Part shown: positions 21,659-64,000 of the stretch, one piece after another | How positions within the stretch are numbered: position 1 is the first letter of the stretch | Layout of the letters: every line of letters begins with the position of its first letter | From: Lumbricus rubellus | Taxonomy: Eukaryota; Annelida; Clitellata; Crassiclitellata; Lumbricidae | DNA: 64,000 bases | Direction of reading: 5' to 3' | Assembly: GCA_945859605.1 (NCBI GenBank) | Contig: OX243817.1 | Coordinates: forward strand, 28,471,888-28,535,887 | Notes under the pieces: model-generated | The model's database searches: none | Told to the model about the DNA's origin: nothing | The model's input: the letters and a program-made list of their open reading frames with translations, nothing else | Made by a program: the position numbers and the translations under genes

Positions 21659-22394
21659 ACGGTAGTGTGGGTTGTCGCCCGAATTTTAGTCTGGCGAGAA
21701 GTTCGTAGCATAAAACGATAGATAAACATCCGAATTCCATCGGAAGGCTTTATTATTTTGGTCATCGTGGCATCTTACGATTAAATCGATCGCGCCTACA
21801 ATACCGTCGGCTAAAAACGTCCAGGAAACACTGGATTATCGCAGTTTGTAGTGGTAAGCGGGACAGATCTGCACTGTCTTTCTTGGCCTGTACAGTTATT
21901 CGGTTGACTCAGGTGGACTGAGGGATACGACAGGAACTTCGCATGAGTCGCCCATTCATCGTTACGACAAAATCCTGGTTGACGAAAGCGAAATATCGCC
22001 GTCCTGTTGTGATTTTTGCTGCTTCGGTTTGTTTGATTCACAGCGATTGGTCTGACTAAAGCCACTATAAGAGTCTTCTATTGTAGACTTACATCTTTAA
22101 ATAGTGATACAGATTAAAAATCAGAAACGGATGACTTAGGTAGGGTTCGTGAAAATCTGTTCATCGTAATCTAAGTAAGTAAAAAATTGCTCGAGAGTAT
22201 TGGTTTATTCACGGATGACAGGCAGGCTAGGAGACAGGCAGACACACACACCACACATACACACAATGATATAATTTTGACTTCCATGAATCTAATCTGA
22301 AGTCATGAGGTACCATTTCAGTGCTAATGTGTACATTTGTAGGATCGTCATCTTTTCAGTGTGGCTGTAGTTTACATCGTAGTTCTAAGACATC

Positions 22395-53975
<31,581 letters not shown>

Positions 53976-54383
53976 AGATTTGTCAACTACAGAGAAAAAC
54001 GCTTTCAAGGCTGTTTTTTTTGCAGAAGCTTGTGGATTTAATTAGTTCTATTTTAAAGCTGCTGAGAGAGAGAAAAACCCTTTTTACCCACCAGCAAAAT
54101 GTCGTGCAGAATATTTTTAAACCTTTCCTGCAGACCTCATTGTCCAGCCCTATGTGTTGTCCGTTTTTCCTTCGGCTTTTTCTTTTATTGAAATTTCTTT
54201 AAGCTAAACTTTCTTCTATAGAAAACTTTTTGTCCAAGTCGTATTTTGAATGCTTAGGCGCAAATATGTGTAGTCTTTTTTTATAGGTAGCCATATTTAT
54301 TAATCCTCATATCGCAACTCTGTTTGTCTTTTGAATATATAATTGCATATAATTATACAGCTATACATACAGCTTTACCCGTG

Positions 54384-54447
54384 GCTGGGCCTGGAGTGCC
54401 TCTGAGTAGTTCACGTGGAGGGGCACTATCTAAATTTCCAGAATGTA
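54384..54447 (+). mobile_element. SINE 3'-tail fragment
   Basis: GGCTGGGCCTGGAGTGCCTCTGAGTAG..GGGGCACTATCTAAATTCC-type tail, diverged. Confidence 0.45.
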
Positions 54448-55217
54448 TGAGTATATGCTGGAGCCTTGTTTTAATGTGCTTCCTTTGGGAACCACATCTA
54501 TAGTGAGATTTGTTTTGACCTGGTGTCTAATGAACATTTTAATGTGTGTTGTAGAGATTCCTATGTATATTTATATGCACTTGCAAATGTTTAAACGCGT
54601 TTTTCAAAATCTTTTTCAATGCTCCGATAGCTTTAGCACCATCTGATTTGTGGATTAATGTAATCCTGGAGCTACACGATCATTTTCCAGCCAACCAGAG
54701 AACCAGTTTGTTGATTGTATATCTGGATACGAGTTACAGATTTCTTAGGTTTGCATGAATTTACTCTGTGAGTTCGATAAATATTCTGATTGAATGAATG
54801 AAATTCAGATATGTTGGACTGATGGACTTTGTGGTAGAAGAGGGATGCATTTCAGTTTGGCTGCAACGTGAATAATGTAGAGAATGAAAATATCGTAGAT
54901 AATTGTGCACGTAAAGAATGGAGACACTTTATTTGACTTTGAATTGAGTCAACCGTGTCCGACTAGTTTTACAAATAGATTTTCTCAGCCGTAAAAGCCA
55001 TTTTAATTATTTGTTGACATTGTGAGACTGGCTTTCCTAACTCTTACCTGTTTAAAGTTTAAGAGGATTTTCAAATAATGAAGGCTTCTATATGAAGCTG
55101 GAATTGAGATGTACATTTGTTTTAGTTGTACAGGTGGTGGACGTATTCGTTTGACAATTATTGCCTTAAGTGCTTTTGCTTTATGATCTTCTGTGTAATG
55201 ATGATCCGTATTGTAGT

Positions 55218-55303
55218 CACGAAGGCGCATAACACACACAGTGCACTGCACACACAGTGCACTGCACACACACAGTGCACTGCACACACACAGTGCACTG
55301 CAC
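55218..55303 (+). repeat. 16-18-bp repeat (ACACACACAGTGCACTGC)x4-5
   Basis: Units with the palindromic core GTGCAC. Confidence 0.9.
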
Positions 55304-55392
55304 TTGTTATGCAAGTGATGATGTTATCAAGCATTTATATAGCACTTTCAGGCCATCTGAAAAGCCAAAATAAATACTATCTTTGCAATTGT

Positions 55393-55609
55393 GGGGCACG
55401 GTGGTGTAGTGGCGGCGTCGTTGTCTTGGATCCGGAAGGTTCGAGGTTCGAATCCACCTCAAGTCGCCACGTAGGTACCTTGGGCAAGTCCTTCACTCAC
55501 AATTGCTCAGTGCTTCGGCGTGAAACTTCGATGCAGTGTCCGCTCTGCATTCGGGAGCGCCTCTGAGTAGTGAGAGCTTGAAGGGGCGCTATAACAAGTG
55601 CACATACAA
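55393..55609 (+). mobile_element. tRNA-derived SINE, full length
   Basis: It starts GGGGCACGGTGGTGTAGTGG (A-box region) with B box GTTCGAATCC at 55446-55455. A core follows (TGCTTCGGCGTGAAACTTCG), then GAGCGCCTCTGAGTAG..CTTGAAGGGGCGCTATAAC. The RNA polymerase III promoter boxes look intact. Sister copy at 7916-8126. Confidence 0.85.
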
Positions 55610-55645
55610 AATTGTCTCTCGTCGTAAAACATTTTATTTAGCCAT

Positions 55646-55703
55646 GCTGTAATGGGAGCGCCTCTGAGTAATCCCCTTGATGAGGTGCTATTCAAATTCA
55701 TTT
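55646..55703 (+). mobile_element. SINE 3'-tail fragment
   Basis: GGGAGCGCCTCTGAGTAATC..TTGATGAGGTGCTATTCAAATTC, immediately followed by ATGA repeats. Confidence 0.5.
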
Positions 55704-55905
55704 AATGAATGAACGAATGAATTGTTATTCTTATCTTTTTGTACATAGTATATTTGGAACATGAGTAGAATGTAAAGTTTCATGTCATTATTGCTTTGAC
55801 CTGCAATGCACATACAAGAAAAAGGCAGATGAAAAATGTCCATAAATTTGACAGTTTTATGCTCTGTCCTAATGTCAAAGCCCCATTTTAAAATTGGTGT
55901 TTCAG

Positions 55906-55909
<4 letters not shown>

Positions 55910-55944
<35 letters not shown>
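55910..55944 (+). repeat. (CA)n microsatellite
   Basis: About 17 perfect CA units. Confidence 0.95.
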
Positions 55945-55947
<3 letters not shown>

Positions 55948-56599
55948 ATGAATAAAATCTATTGCAGGAGCAATGAAAATTTTCAACATGTTAGAATCTG
56001 GCCTCAAGAATGTATTGGAAGTTTCAAAAGGTCCAGTTGACTATGGAATTGGTGTGTGGTTGTTATCTTGCAAGAAATCATGGCATGGTGAAGGTTGTAC
56101 TGGGTTTGATTTTTAAACTTGTCTTAGTTGATAAGAATGCCTGTTGTTTTATAATGTTGTTTGTCGTATAATTGTCTCTATCCCTTTGTGCCATTTTTGT
56201 GTGTGGAGATTTATTATTTCGTTTTAATATTTGTCTTCAGATTTTAACGTAACTTGTCTTCAAATCTTTATCAATTGGTTATTATATGGAGGCGAGCAAT
56301 CATGTAAATCTTCTGTAATAATTATAACAACTGTGATTTGCTGATCAATTGTTAGATTTTCAAGTTCTTAAAGTTACTTTGATGAACTCGCTTGTTTGTA
56401 TTAAACTCTTTAATGAACTGGCTTGTTTGTATTAAACTCTTTATTTCCAGGAGGCTTTCGCATTTAAATCTATCCAGGAGAGAAATTGAACAAGAAACCT
56501 GAGTTCCATTTGCAACGTAGGCAAAGTGGGCCATTGCTTGTAGATACAGGAGGCTTCCTAACTACTGCACAGGGTAAGCGCAAGACCCAAGACACATGG

Positions 56600-56714
56600 A
56601 GAGACAGACAGACAGACAGACAGACAGAGAGAGAGAGAGAGAGAGAGAGCTTTAATGCCGAGATGGTAGTAAATGGTGTGGGAAATCCTATACCCTCCGG
56701 CATTAAAGGGTTAA
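56600..56714 (+). repeat. (GACA)n(GA)n joined to a piggyBac-like mini-MITE
   Basis: GACA/GA repeats at 56600-56649 run straight into TTTAATGCCGAGATGG.. and its inverted ..CGGCATTAAAGGGTTAA (56650-56714). This mini-MITE is close to the copy at 7749 in inverse orientation; the microsatellite has replaced its left TTAA end. Confidence 0.7.
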
Positions 56715-57264
56715 AAGGAGGATATTAACTAGTTCTGCTTCATAGAAGCTTCATCATCACACTGCAAGGCAAGTGAAGATGACAAAATGTAGATACACCA
56801 GGGCCTGCACATTATTTTGTTGCACATGAAATGGGTTGTTGGATCATAGTCTGCAAATAATCATCTATGGATGACAACTGGAACAACAATGGCAAGCAGA
56901 CATTCTTAACACCTGATCTACCGATGGGAGAGGAAATAAAATTACTAACTTACTGCACTAGTGTCTAGTGCACAAGACATCGACAATAATTGATGGCACA
57001 CGAAGACCACGCTGTGGTCAGTTCAATGACCAGAGCATCCTCCTCCTGCGTCTGCTAAGAAGACAGAGTGGTGGCCTGTGGTCGAGAACCTTAACAAGCA
57101 ATAAGGACAGCGCTTCCGTTCACCCCGAGTCCCTGACCTATTTATTATTGATGAAACACCCAGCAACCCTGGTGCAGTGATGTACAGCTGCTGTCACTAG
57201 ACACTGTTCACCAGACATCAATTATTGATGCAGTGAAACCATCTTACAGCTCCTTACCTTAGAC

Positions 57265-57593
57265 CAGTGGTTACCAACCTTTTTTTGACTGCAGGGCCAC
57301 TTTTTATAAGTTGGAGGACACGAGGGCCAAGGGGGCCACAAGGCTAAAATTTAATTAGGCCTATTTAAACTAAAAGCATATAAAATTGTTATAACTGAAT
57401 CAAAATAGAATTTTTGATGTTATTTATAGACGTCAGAATAAAATAATTTGTAATGGAAAATAATTATGTGCTATATCCTGTCCAAATTGTCAATTGTTTC
57501 ATATATTTTTGTGAATTCTTTGCAGGGCAAGGGCCATATTTTTAGGCCTGGCGGGCCACTTTTGGCCCGCGGGCCACGGGTTGGGAACCACTG
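57265..57593 (-). mobile_element. hAT MITE with perfect 8-bp TSD
   Basis: The ends CAGTGGTTACCAACCTTTTT and GGTTGGGAACCACTG are flanked by CCTTAGAC at 57257-57264 and 57594-57601. Same family as 18807-19175, opposite orientation. Confidence 0.9.
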
Positions 57594-58048
57594 CCTTAGA
57601 CCTTAGTCCTTCCACGCACTTGTAGTGCATCGGGCAACACAGCTCCTCTACGTCACTCTGTCCTCTGCAGCTACCCTGGCCACCTCCCACGTCATTCCGC
57701 CGTCTTCCAGGTCAGCACTTTAAAATGATCGCAAAACCTTTCCAACAGACATCATGAGAGACACCGTTTCAAATTATTTCATGTATAAAAAAATTCCAGA
57801 TTTTTCACTACGAAGAAAAGCACACTGATAAAAAACTATGACCACCAGATTTCTTTTATTCGGTCACGCATGTTAGTAGAGACGACGAGGGTATTAACCA
57901 CCACGGGTTAACCAAGCAGAATATATTCAACATGAGTCGACTATTATTAATAGCCGAGTAAAGTCTTCACCGTCAGTAGCTGCTGCACAAACGTTATCAC
58001 AAATTTCCGTTGGGTAAAACCCAGCACCACCATCCGTATCCTCCTCAC

Positions 58049-58287
58049 AAGGGCGGATCCAGGGGAGGGGCAATCCGACCACGGCCCCCCCCCCCCCATT
58101 TAGAACTGCCCATGTATTGTGGCCCCCCCAAATTTGCTTTCAACAAGCTTTCAAACAATGTATAATGACGCTTAGACTGGATGACTAAAAAAAGGTCAAC
58201 TTTTTGGCGGATACGAAAAAAAATTGTCCATACCACCAAGGCCAAGAATTTTTGGTCCCCCTGTCCAAAGTTTCTGTATCCGCCCTT
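58049..58287 (+). mobile_element. MITE with AAGGGCGGATCC-type ends and 7-bp TSD
   Basis: The left end AAGGGCGGATCCAG is inverted at the right as ..TGTATCCGCCCTT. The direct repeat TCCTCAC flanks it at 58042-58048 and 58288-58294. A 14-base C run lies inside. hAT-like, but the superfamily is uncertain. Confidence 0.7.
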
Positions 58288-59064
58288 TCCTCACCACTCT
58301 GCTCCAAGCAAAACATCACACGTAACGTTCGCAATCGATTTCAATATTACGTGTCTCGGACTCTCCGTCCATAACGCTCCTCCTCATCCTCCTGTACACG
58401 ACCGGCCGCAGCCAGCAGCATTTTTCAGCTGTTTAACAATTCATGGCAAAGCACAATGGCAAGACAATAATACACATCATCATCGTCGTCGTCGTCCTCA
58501 TCCGGCTATGTGCTGCCACTCAAAAAACAATACTAATAAAGCAGTCTACTACGTAGGCACATAGCTATCAACAGTTTTTTTCAAGCAATTGCAAGAGAGG
58601 AATTATTGTTCTGGGTAGCCTCGCAACTCACGACTGACTGATGGGGAGAAGCAGTGTTTTAATTGGCAGCCCATTCATCCATCATCCATGGCTTAACATG
58701 GCAAAACCAATGGATAACAACGCTTGGACAAATAGGTCTCGTACAAGAAAAACAAGTACTGATCATGTGCAAACACTACGTGGCCACAATAATATTATTG
58801 TGATTGGCCACACGTTGATATTTATCAGCGAATCTCTACAATCACTCCATTCGCTAGCGTATAACAACGCTGCTTTGCTACATTCTTCGAAAATATAACC
58901 TTAACGTAGAACAACTTGCAAAACAGAAACTTGAAGGAATTTGCTTTGCAAGTAGAGCAAAGTTTCTACTTAACGATTGGTTGTCTGATATAATATTATT
59001 ATGTCATGCTGACATTAGTTCAAGCATAATAAACATCTATCTAATAACAAACAGTATTGTAGCA

Positions 59065-59390
59065 CCCAGAAATTCTATGCTAAATATCTCACCTAGAAAT
59101 TCTATGCTAAATATCTCACCTAAAAATTCTATGCTAAATATCTCACCCAGAAAATTCTATGCTAAATATCTCACCTAGAAATTCTATGCTAAATATCTCA
59201 CCTAGAAATTCTATGCTAAATATCTCACCTAGAAATTCTATGCTAAATGTCTCACCTAGAAATTCTATGCTAAATATCTCACCGAGAAATTCTATGCTAA
59301 ATATCTCACCTAGAAATTCTATGCTAAATATCTCACCGAGAAATTCTATGCTAAATATCTCACCGAGAAATTCTATGCTAAATATCTTAT
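59065..59390 (+). repeat. 27-bp minisatellite (TCTCACCTAGAAATTCTATG), 12 units
   Basis: The period of 27 bp is open in all phases used: + reads Met-Leu-Asn-Ile-Ser-Pro-Arg-Asn-Ser and the minus strand Phe-Leu-Gly-Glu-Ile-Phe-Ser-Ile-Glu. Changes among units are single bases. Confidence 0.95.
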
Positions 59391-61024
59391 GAATGCCCAA
59401 ATAAAAACAACAATGAACTCAGATCTGATAGAATTGAAACTGGATATTTAACTTTAAGACAGCAATTCAGCCTAAAGCCGAATCTTGTCATAAATCTTCC
59501 TAATTCGAAAAGGAAACAGAGAATTTAAAATCTTACTAACTCTTCCATTGCAGACATGTATGCAGGTGAAGTCGTCCTAAACAATATAATTAATTACATT
59601 CAATGACATTAATATTAAATTCAGTATTTATTTAAAACCAATACCGACTAACTGCACATTCTAAATATATTCAAAACAAAACCACAGATACAGGAAACAT
59701 AACTTGTATCACTGTATGGCTGCATGGCTACAGCACCATGCAAAAATCGTCGTCATTATTATCATTATTAGTTCCATGGCCATGATGATACAACAGTCCT
59801 AATTGAATAATTGTGGCACGCTCACTTCAGTCTAGAAATACTGCTACAAGCACAAGCATTAAGACAACTTGATTTTCACCAAAGACCATATATCTGCAAG
59901 TAGTTTTCTAACAACTGACCGCTAGATATCGATACATAACAGCATAAACTTATTTACAAGAAAGAGAAACGAAACGCAAAAGTGCTTCCAATAAACCACG
60001 AAATGGCTGAATTTAAATCAGAATCGAAAATGCTTAGCATTTAGCGGCCTCTTCAAAACTCGTGCAATACACAATTACACATGTACAACTGTACATAGGC
60101 CTACATACATACAGACATGCATGCACGTACACAACACCCCCCTCAACACACACCCACACACACTCACACAACAAAACAAACCTGAGGCATCCAAAATAAG
60201 CACACTTTGTACAGTTCGGTGGCCTACGATCTTCAAAGAAGCATGCAAATGCGAGCAACAAGGTTACAACTAAAACATTCATAATGTCAAACATTATTTT
60301 GGTTAAATTCTTAACAACCGGAAAAGAAGATGTCACCAAGGGAATGCCATTTGCTCAAAGGTGTCTACACATAGATAGTAATTAATTATCTACATAATAT
60401 GATAAAAGCATGATGAAAGAAAATTCTAAGCACCCTTCCCGTCGTGCTCCGTCACTATATACCGGTAATGCGTGCACGCAGGAGGCTACGTTTAAAAGCA
60501 CAGAAGAAACGAAATCAGCACAGCCGTAAAAGTAAACGTCAACGAAATGTCTAATGCCCAGCAACAACAATAATAAATGACCACGGTGGAAAAACTCTTA
60601 AAAGTCAACATCACGAAAATAACAACGAACTTTAAGCTACGAAAAGAAGTCTGACACTCAACGTCGACCGAATCGCTCCACCGCCAGATATGTACCATCG
60701 ACAGACACTCGGCGCAACATCCAGATGCTATACCCCCTCCTCTTCCTCTTCCTGTAATCCTCGCCGGGAAGGAGGGGGGGCCCTGCCGCGCACCGACCGC
60801 AAATGACAGATATTCCAAGTTCCGGAAGGACGAGGCAAAGAAGAGACGGAGAATTTCCTCCGTGCGTGTGTGTATCTGGTCTGTTGATGCTCAGACTGGT
60901 GCAAAGCTGGCGCCCGTGCTATGGCATCTGGCTCGGTAGGATGCTGCTGCTGCGGAGGCTGAATCTGAGCCGTTGAAGAGAAGCGTAGGTGGGAGGATCT
61001 GCCTGAGGCTGTCCCGCAACTCAC

Positions 61025-61115
61025 CGTGCTTCTTAACGAGCAGCTCGTTCGATTGCTCCATCGACTGCAGCTTGCGTCGGAAGTGCTCCACCTGAGCCTT
61101 GTACTTTGCCTTCAT
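61025..61115 (-). CDS. Probable exon of an unidentified coiled-coil protein
   Basis: On the minus strand a clean acceptor (CTGTTGCAG) precedes MKAKYKAQVEHFRRKLQSME and SNELLVKKH, then a consensus donor G|GTGAGT. The peptide is highly charged and helical with a heptad-like spacing of Leu. The frame also continues past the donor to a stop at about 60891 (..GELRDSLRQILPP..), so it may instead be a terminal exon. G+C and codon use look coding. I do not recognise the protein; the gene would extend off the right side of the window. Confidence 0.55.
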
Positions 61116-61149
61116 CTGCAACAGAACAGAACAGAAGAAATTGTACAAA

Positions 61150-61247
61150 CATTCATTCGTTCATTCATTATATGCATTTATATAGCGCCTCTTCAAGGGG
61201 GCTACTCAGAGGCGCTCCCAACCTCAGCGCGGCCAAATAAAACTGTC
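61150..61247 (-). mobile_element. SINE 3'-tail fragment
   Basis: ATTC repeats, then TTTATATAGCGCCTCTTCAAG..CTACTCAGAGGCGCTCCCAACC..CTGTCTTAAG. It lies about 35 bp upstream (in minus-strand terms) of the coiled-coil exon. Confidence 0.65.
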
Positions 61248-61365
61248 TTAAGATGAGAGAGGAAAGCCTGAAGGGTCAGAGGAAGACCATTCCAGGTAGA
61301 GGGTCCTGCCACCGGACCTACAAACAGGACACGCAGTCATGCACATACGCACACATGTTTACACA

Positions 61366-61521
61366 CAGGGTGAGAATTGGTGGAGATTGGGGTAGCCCCC
61401 CTAGGGCCCCTACCCCAATCTCCCCAGTCTTTCTAAGAACCCATAGTAAAGTCTGCTGCTCACACCCCAATTCCAAGTTCAAACACAGCCCCCCTGTTAT
61501 TTTTCCACAATTCTCACACTG
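61366..61521. mobile_element. Inverted-repeat element (CAGGGTGAGAATTG ends)
   Basis: CAGGGTGAGAATTGGTGG and CCACAATTCTCACACTG are imperfect inverted ends 156 bp apart. The left half also holds a C/G palindrome (AGATTGGGGTAG...CTACCCCAATCT). hAT-like terminal CAG, but no target duplication is clear. Confidence 0.5.
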
Positions 61522-62192
61522 TGTACGTCTATGTATGTAAGCAGGAAAGAAGGAGGAGTAATATCAAAAGCAGTTGTATTGTCAATTATCAATTACCTCA
61601 TAACATGCAAACTTTGAAGGCAAATTCTTAAGTGAGCAGCAGAGCAAGCCATTTTATGACAGCTGTCTGTCTTTTTTCTCTCACTCCTTCAACCAATGAG
61701 AGAATTCAGTGTCTGACTGTTGGCACCAGCGTCAACTCTGCGTACACGGTTCAAATCCAGACGAGTTAACAAGACAAGTCGGTGTTGAGCCACAAAACAT
61801 CGTCTTACGACCTCAATGTCACTGAAGACAGCTGCAATAAATTATGTCACTTCAGGTGCCATGTGAAACTAACAACAGTTCTTCACCGCAACACAAGGCA
61901 ACAACCCGTAAGGACATGCTGTCAAGGTGCTGAATTCCTTTTGTTGTGTTTGCACATCGGCCATCCCTCTCTATCCCCCCCTTTCTTCAACCCCCCTCTC
62001 CCTCTCTAAGCAGTCTCGATAAAAGGCAATATTTTTACTGCGTCTTCCCTTAAATAGCATCAAATAATCAATGTCCTGTCTGCACTGTAACCGCCGTTCA
62101 AAAAGGTCGGCAACAATTTGTGAAGACGACGACGCCGACGACGACGTACTTTTTCCACTGAAGGTCTCGCGCAATGTAGGCCGAACCATATC

Positions 62193-62385
62193 ACGACTGT
62201 CTGGCTGTGTATGTGTCTGTTTGGCTGTGTATGTGTCTGTTTGGCTGTGTATGTGTCTGTTTGGCCGTGTACGTGTCTGTTTGGCTGTGTATGTGTCTGT
62301 TTGGCTGTGTATGTGTATGTTTGGCTGTGTATGTGTCTGTTTGGCTGTGTGTATGTGTCTTTTTGCCTGTGTGTATGTGTCGTTG
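62193..62385 (+). repeat. 20-bp minisatellite (GTATGTGTCTGTTTGGCTGT), about 9 units
   Basis: Near-perfect tandem units, open in several frames because of composition. Confidence 0.95.
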
Positions 62386-63861
62386 CAGAAGCGTTTAGGC
62401 ACGATCAGGGCAGATGCGGATAGCTTTTATACTACACCTGTATGTCATAGATTCTAACCTACTCAGCATGGCATGTGTAAACTGACTTCCAGACACCCAC
62501 GTTCGATATGCAAAAAGTGGATCAGTACTGTAACCTATCGTTTCTATTTTTTACTTTTTCAATTTTGCATTGTCTGCTTCAAGTCCTGCCACTGGCATTC
62601 ATTACCAACGTGCAATGATCAGATCGAAACCACAACCTTGCTTCTAATGTCCACTGCCAGATGTGTTTTGCAGTGTAAAACAAACTACATGATGCTCTCA
62701 CCATTATAGCCTGCTACACAAAACACTACAATAATAGCCAGATATCTAGAGAGGTCCACGGGAGTGAATCGATTTTTCCACTGAATAAGCAGTAACTGTA
62801 ATCATTAAACCATAATAAGGCAGTCTGCACAATGGAATGTGTTGCAAAATGAAATCGCATATCATCGCCTCAGAATTATCTTCGTGTATCTCCATTTAAA
62901 AAAAATCGAGTTTAGACTTGATTTGTAGCAAAAATTTGTTTCTCTTTCATCACTTTTAATCGTTAGGAGATACGACGAGTCGTTTTAAAGATATTCAACG
63001 AAAACTACCTGTCGTATGTCCATTTTCACGCCTACCTTGTCGACGCTTGTCGACGCTACACGTTTTACATGTATTTCTTCCGTAAAACTTTACCAAAACT
63101 TCAACCTCGATTATCTCAATGGTTGACAATGGGGGTGGACTCGGTGGAGGTATGCAAAGATAATTCTCAGGCAACGAGTTTTCAAGCAGTAAAAAGCTAT
63201 TGTAGAATTGGATATACGACAACATGAAACTGAATTACTGATGGACATACGACAAAGTGTTTTTTTATCAATTCGAAGCTACAGTACCGTATGTTCATTT
63301 TTTACAACATTTTCCAAAATTTCACAAAAACCATTCTAAGTTTCAGTTGAATTTTAATGCAACATCCTTTAATTAATGTCGATGCTCTAGTATGACGTCT
63401 TTTCCTGAAGTTTTATTGCACCGAATATCTTTTTTTGCGTTCAAAGTTACGAAACTTCTACCTCGTTTTTCTCGGAATTCACAAAAGTGGAGATGCACGA
63501 AGATAATTCTGAGGCGACGATATGTAGCACAATTGAAAAACGCACTACCAAGAACAGAGCCACCCATCCCTGTGCTGCACGAGAGGTCAAAAAAATTGTA
63601 CGTCAAACTGTGGATGACTTTTTCAATCAATTGACATGATGAACTGTAACTGTTGCAACCATCACAAGAAAAAGCAAGAATTACACGAGTATGATCCACA
63701 GAATGTGAACATGACGTGCAGTTTATGCACACTGTGACACTGGTGACTGGTACATAATGACAGAAATGCCAAGAAATTTGATCTGCTGCCCATGAATAAA
63801 AAAAGAGGTTTTTTTCTCAGCAGAACATTCATCAGAGACATGCAACAAACGTCTGTACAAT

Positions 63862-63900
63862 AATGTAATGTAATGTAATGTAATGTAATGTAATGTAATG
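63862..63900 (+). repeat. (TAATG)n microsatellite
   Basis: About eight perfect pentamers. Confidence 0.95.
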
Positions 63901-64000
63901 AAGACAATTATGTACAGTGTGGGTTAGAGTTGTGGAACAATGTTGCACACAGGTAAGTCGGTGAAAGTGAGAGATGAGGAGTTGGCGGATAGAGACCGGA

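Larger units (their letters stand above)
19719..22394. other. Intergenic region between PAF1 and aPKC
   Basis: It holds the PAF1 3' UTR, the hairpin at 20766-20879 and the probable aPKC promoter/5' UTR (about 21600-22394). No AATAAA close to the PAF1 stop is obvious; an ATTAAA occurs near 19997. No additional gene is supported. Confidence 0.6.
53976..61024. other. aPKC 3' UTR and repeat-rich intergenic region
   Basis: No exon is recognised. A polyadenylation site near the stop is not clear; an AATAAA occurs at 55950. The remainder is SINE copies, hAT MITEs, minisatellites and low-complexity DNA, listed separately. Confidence 0.5.
61116..64000. other. Repeat-rich flank of the minus-strand gene, no further exon assigned
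   Basis: It contains a SINE tail, an inverted-repeat element, a 20-bp minisatellite and a (TAATG)n tract. A minus-strand open segment at 61990-62180 looks somewhat protein-like but has no clear splice signals. From 62470 to 63860 I see nothing recognisable. Confidence 0.45.

Noticed and set aside
21811..22065. 84-codon minus-strand ORF before aPKC
   Set aside because: It lies in the presumed promoter/5' UTR with no recognisable domain, and is probably chance.
55393..55465. Functional tRNA gene
   Set aside because: A and B boxes are present, but the sequence continues into the SINE body, matches the copy at 7916-8126 and does not form a normal cloverleaf by eye.
62071..62457. Cys/Val-rich + strand ORFs and minus Gln/His/Thr ORF
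   Set aside because: The repeated part is the 20-bp minisatellite. The non-repeat minus segment (61990-62180, with ADLFERRLQCRQDIDYLM) looks a little protein-like but lacks a clear donor or acceptor and I recognise no family.

Overview
This is a window of an animal nuclear genome. Both protein-coding genes recognised are split into many short exons by GT-AG introns, the proteins are clearly metazoan, and intron and intergenic DNA is full of transposons, SINEs and minisatellites. The proteins look like those of a marine-invertebrate-type bilaterian. The atypical PKC shares several short motifs with insect aPKC (a Q-E-D-C-V C-terminus and an R-V-N-G-H segment after the pseudosubstrate). I cannot name the species.

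Layout. Positions 1-1583 lie upstream of the first gene. PAF1, the RNA polymerase II elongation factor and PAF1-complex scaffold, occupies 1584-19718 on the + strand in 13 exons that join to 493 codons. Its 5.3-kb first intron holds a nested transposon: a 221-bp terminal-inverted-repeat element with a 6-bp target duplication (Polinton/Maverick-like in structure), into whose left repeat a 3.5-kb non-LTR retrotransposon with a long intact endonuclease/reverse-transcriptase ORF has inserted. Intron 4 carries a 4.47-kb array of 104 nearly identical 43-bp units. A 2.7-kb intergenic region follows, with a strong hairpin and a probable promoter. The atypical protein kinase C gene (aPKC/PRKCI type) then runs from 22395 to 53975 on the + strand: 19 coding exons per transcript, 638 residues, PB1 - pseudosubstrate - C1 - kinase - AGC tail. 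The last 10 kb are mostly repeats, with one or two plausible exons of an unidentified minus-strand coiled-coil gene near 61 kb.

The main biological finding is that the aPKC exon coding for the activation loop is duplicated (47236-47323 and 49062-49149). The two copies have equal length and phase and intact splice sites. They differ at 26 of 88 bases but only 6 of 29 residues. Including both or skipping both gives an immediate stop codon, so they behave as mutually exclusive exons that would make two aPKC isoforms differing only around the PDK1 site and the P+1 loop.

The two genes are independent: PAF1 acts in transcription elongation and chromatin modification, aPKC in cell polarity with Par6/Par3. 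Their head-to-tail order is simple linkage. Mobile DNA includes hAT MITEs with intact 7- or 8-bp target duplications, a family of 70-83-bp TTAA-bounded piggyBac-like palindromes, a tRNA-derived SINE family with many 3'-tail fragments, and minisatellites lying very close to several aPKC exons.
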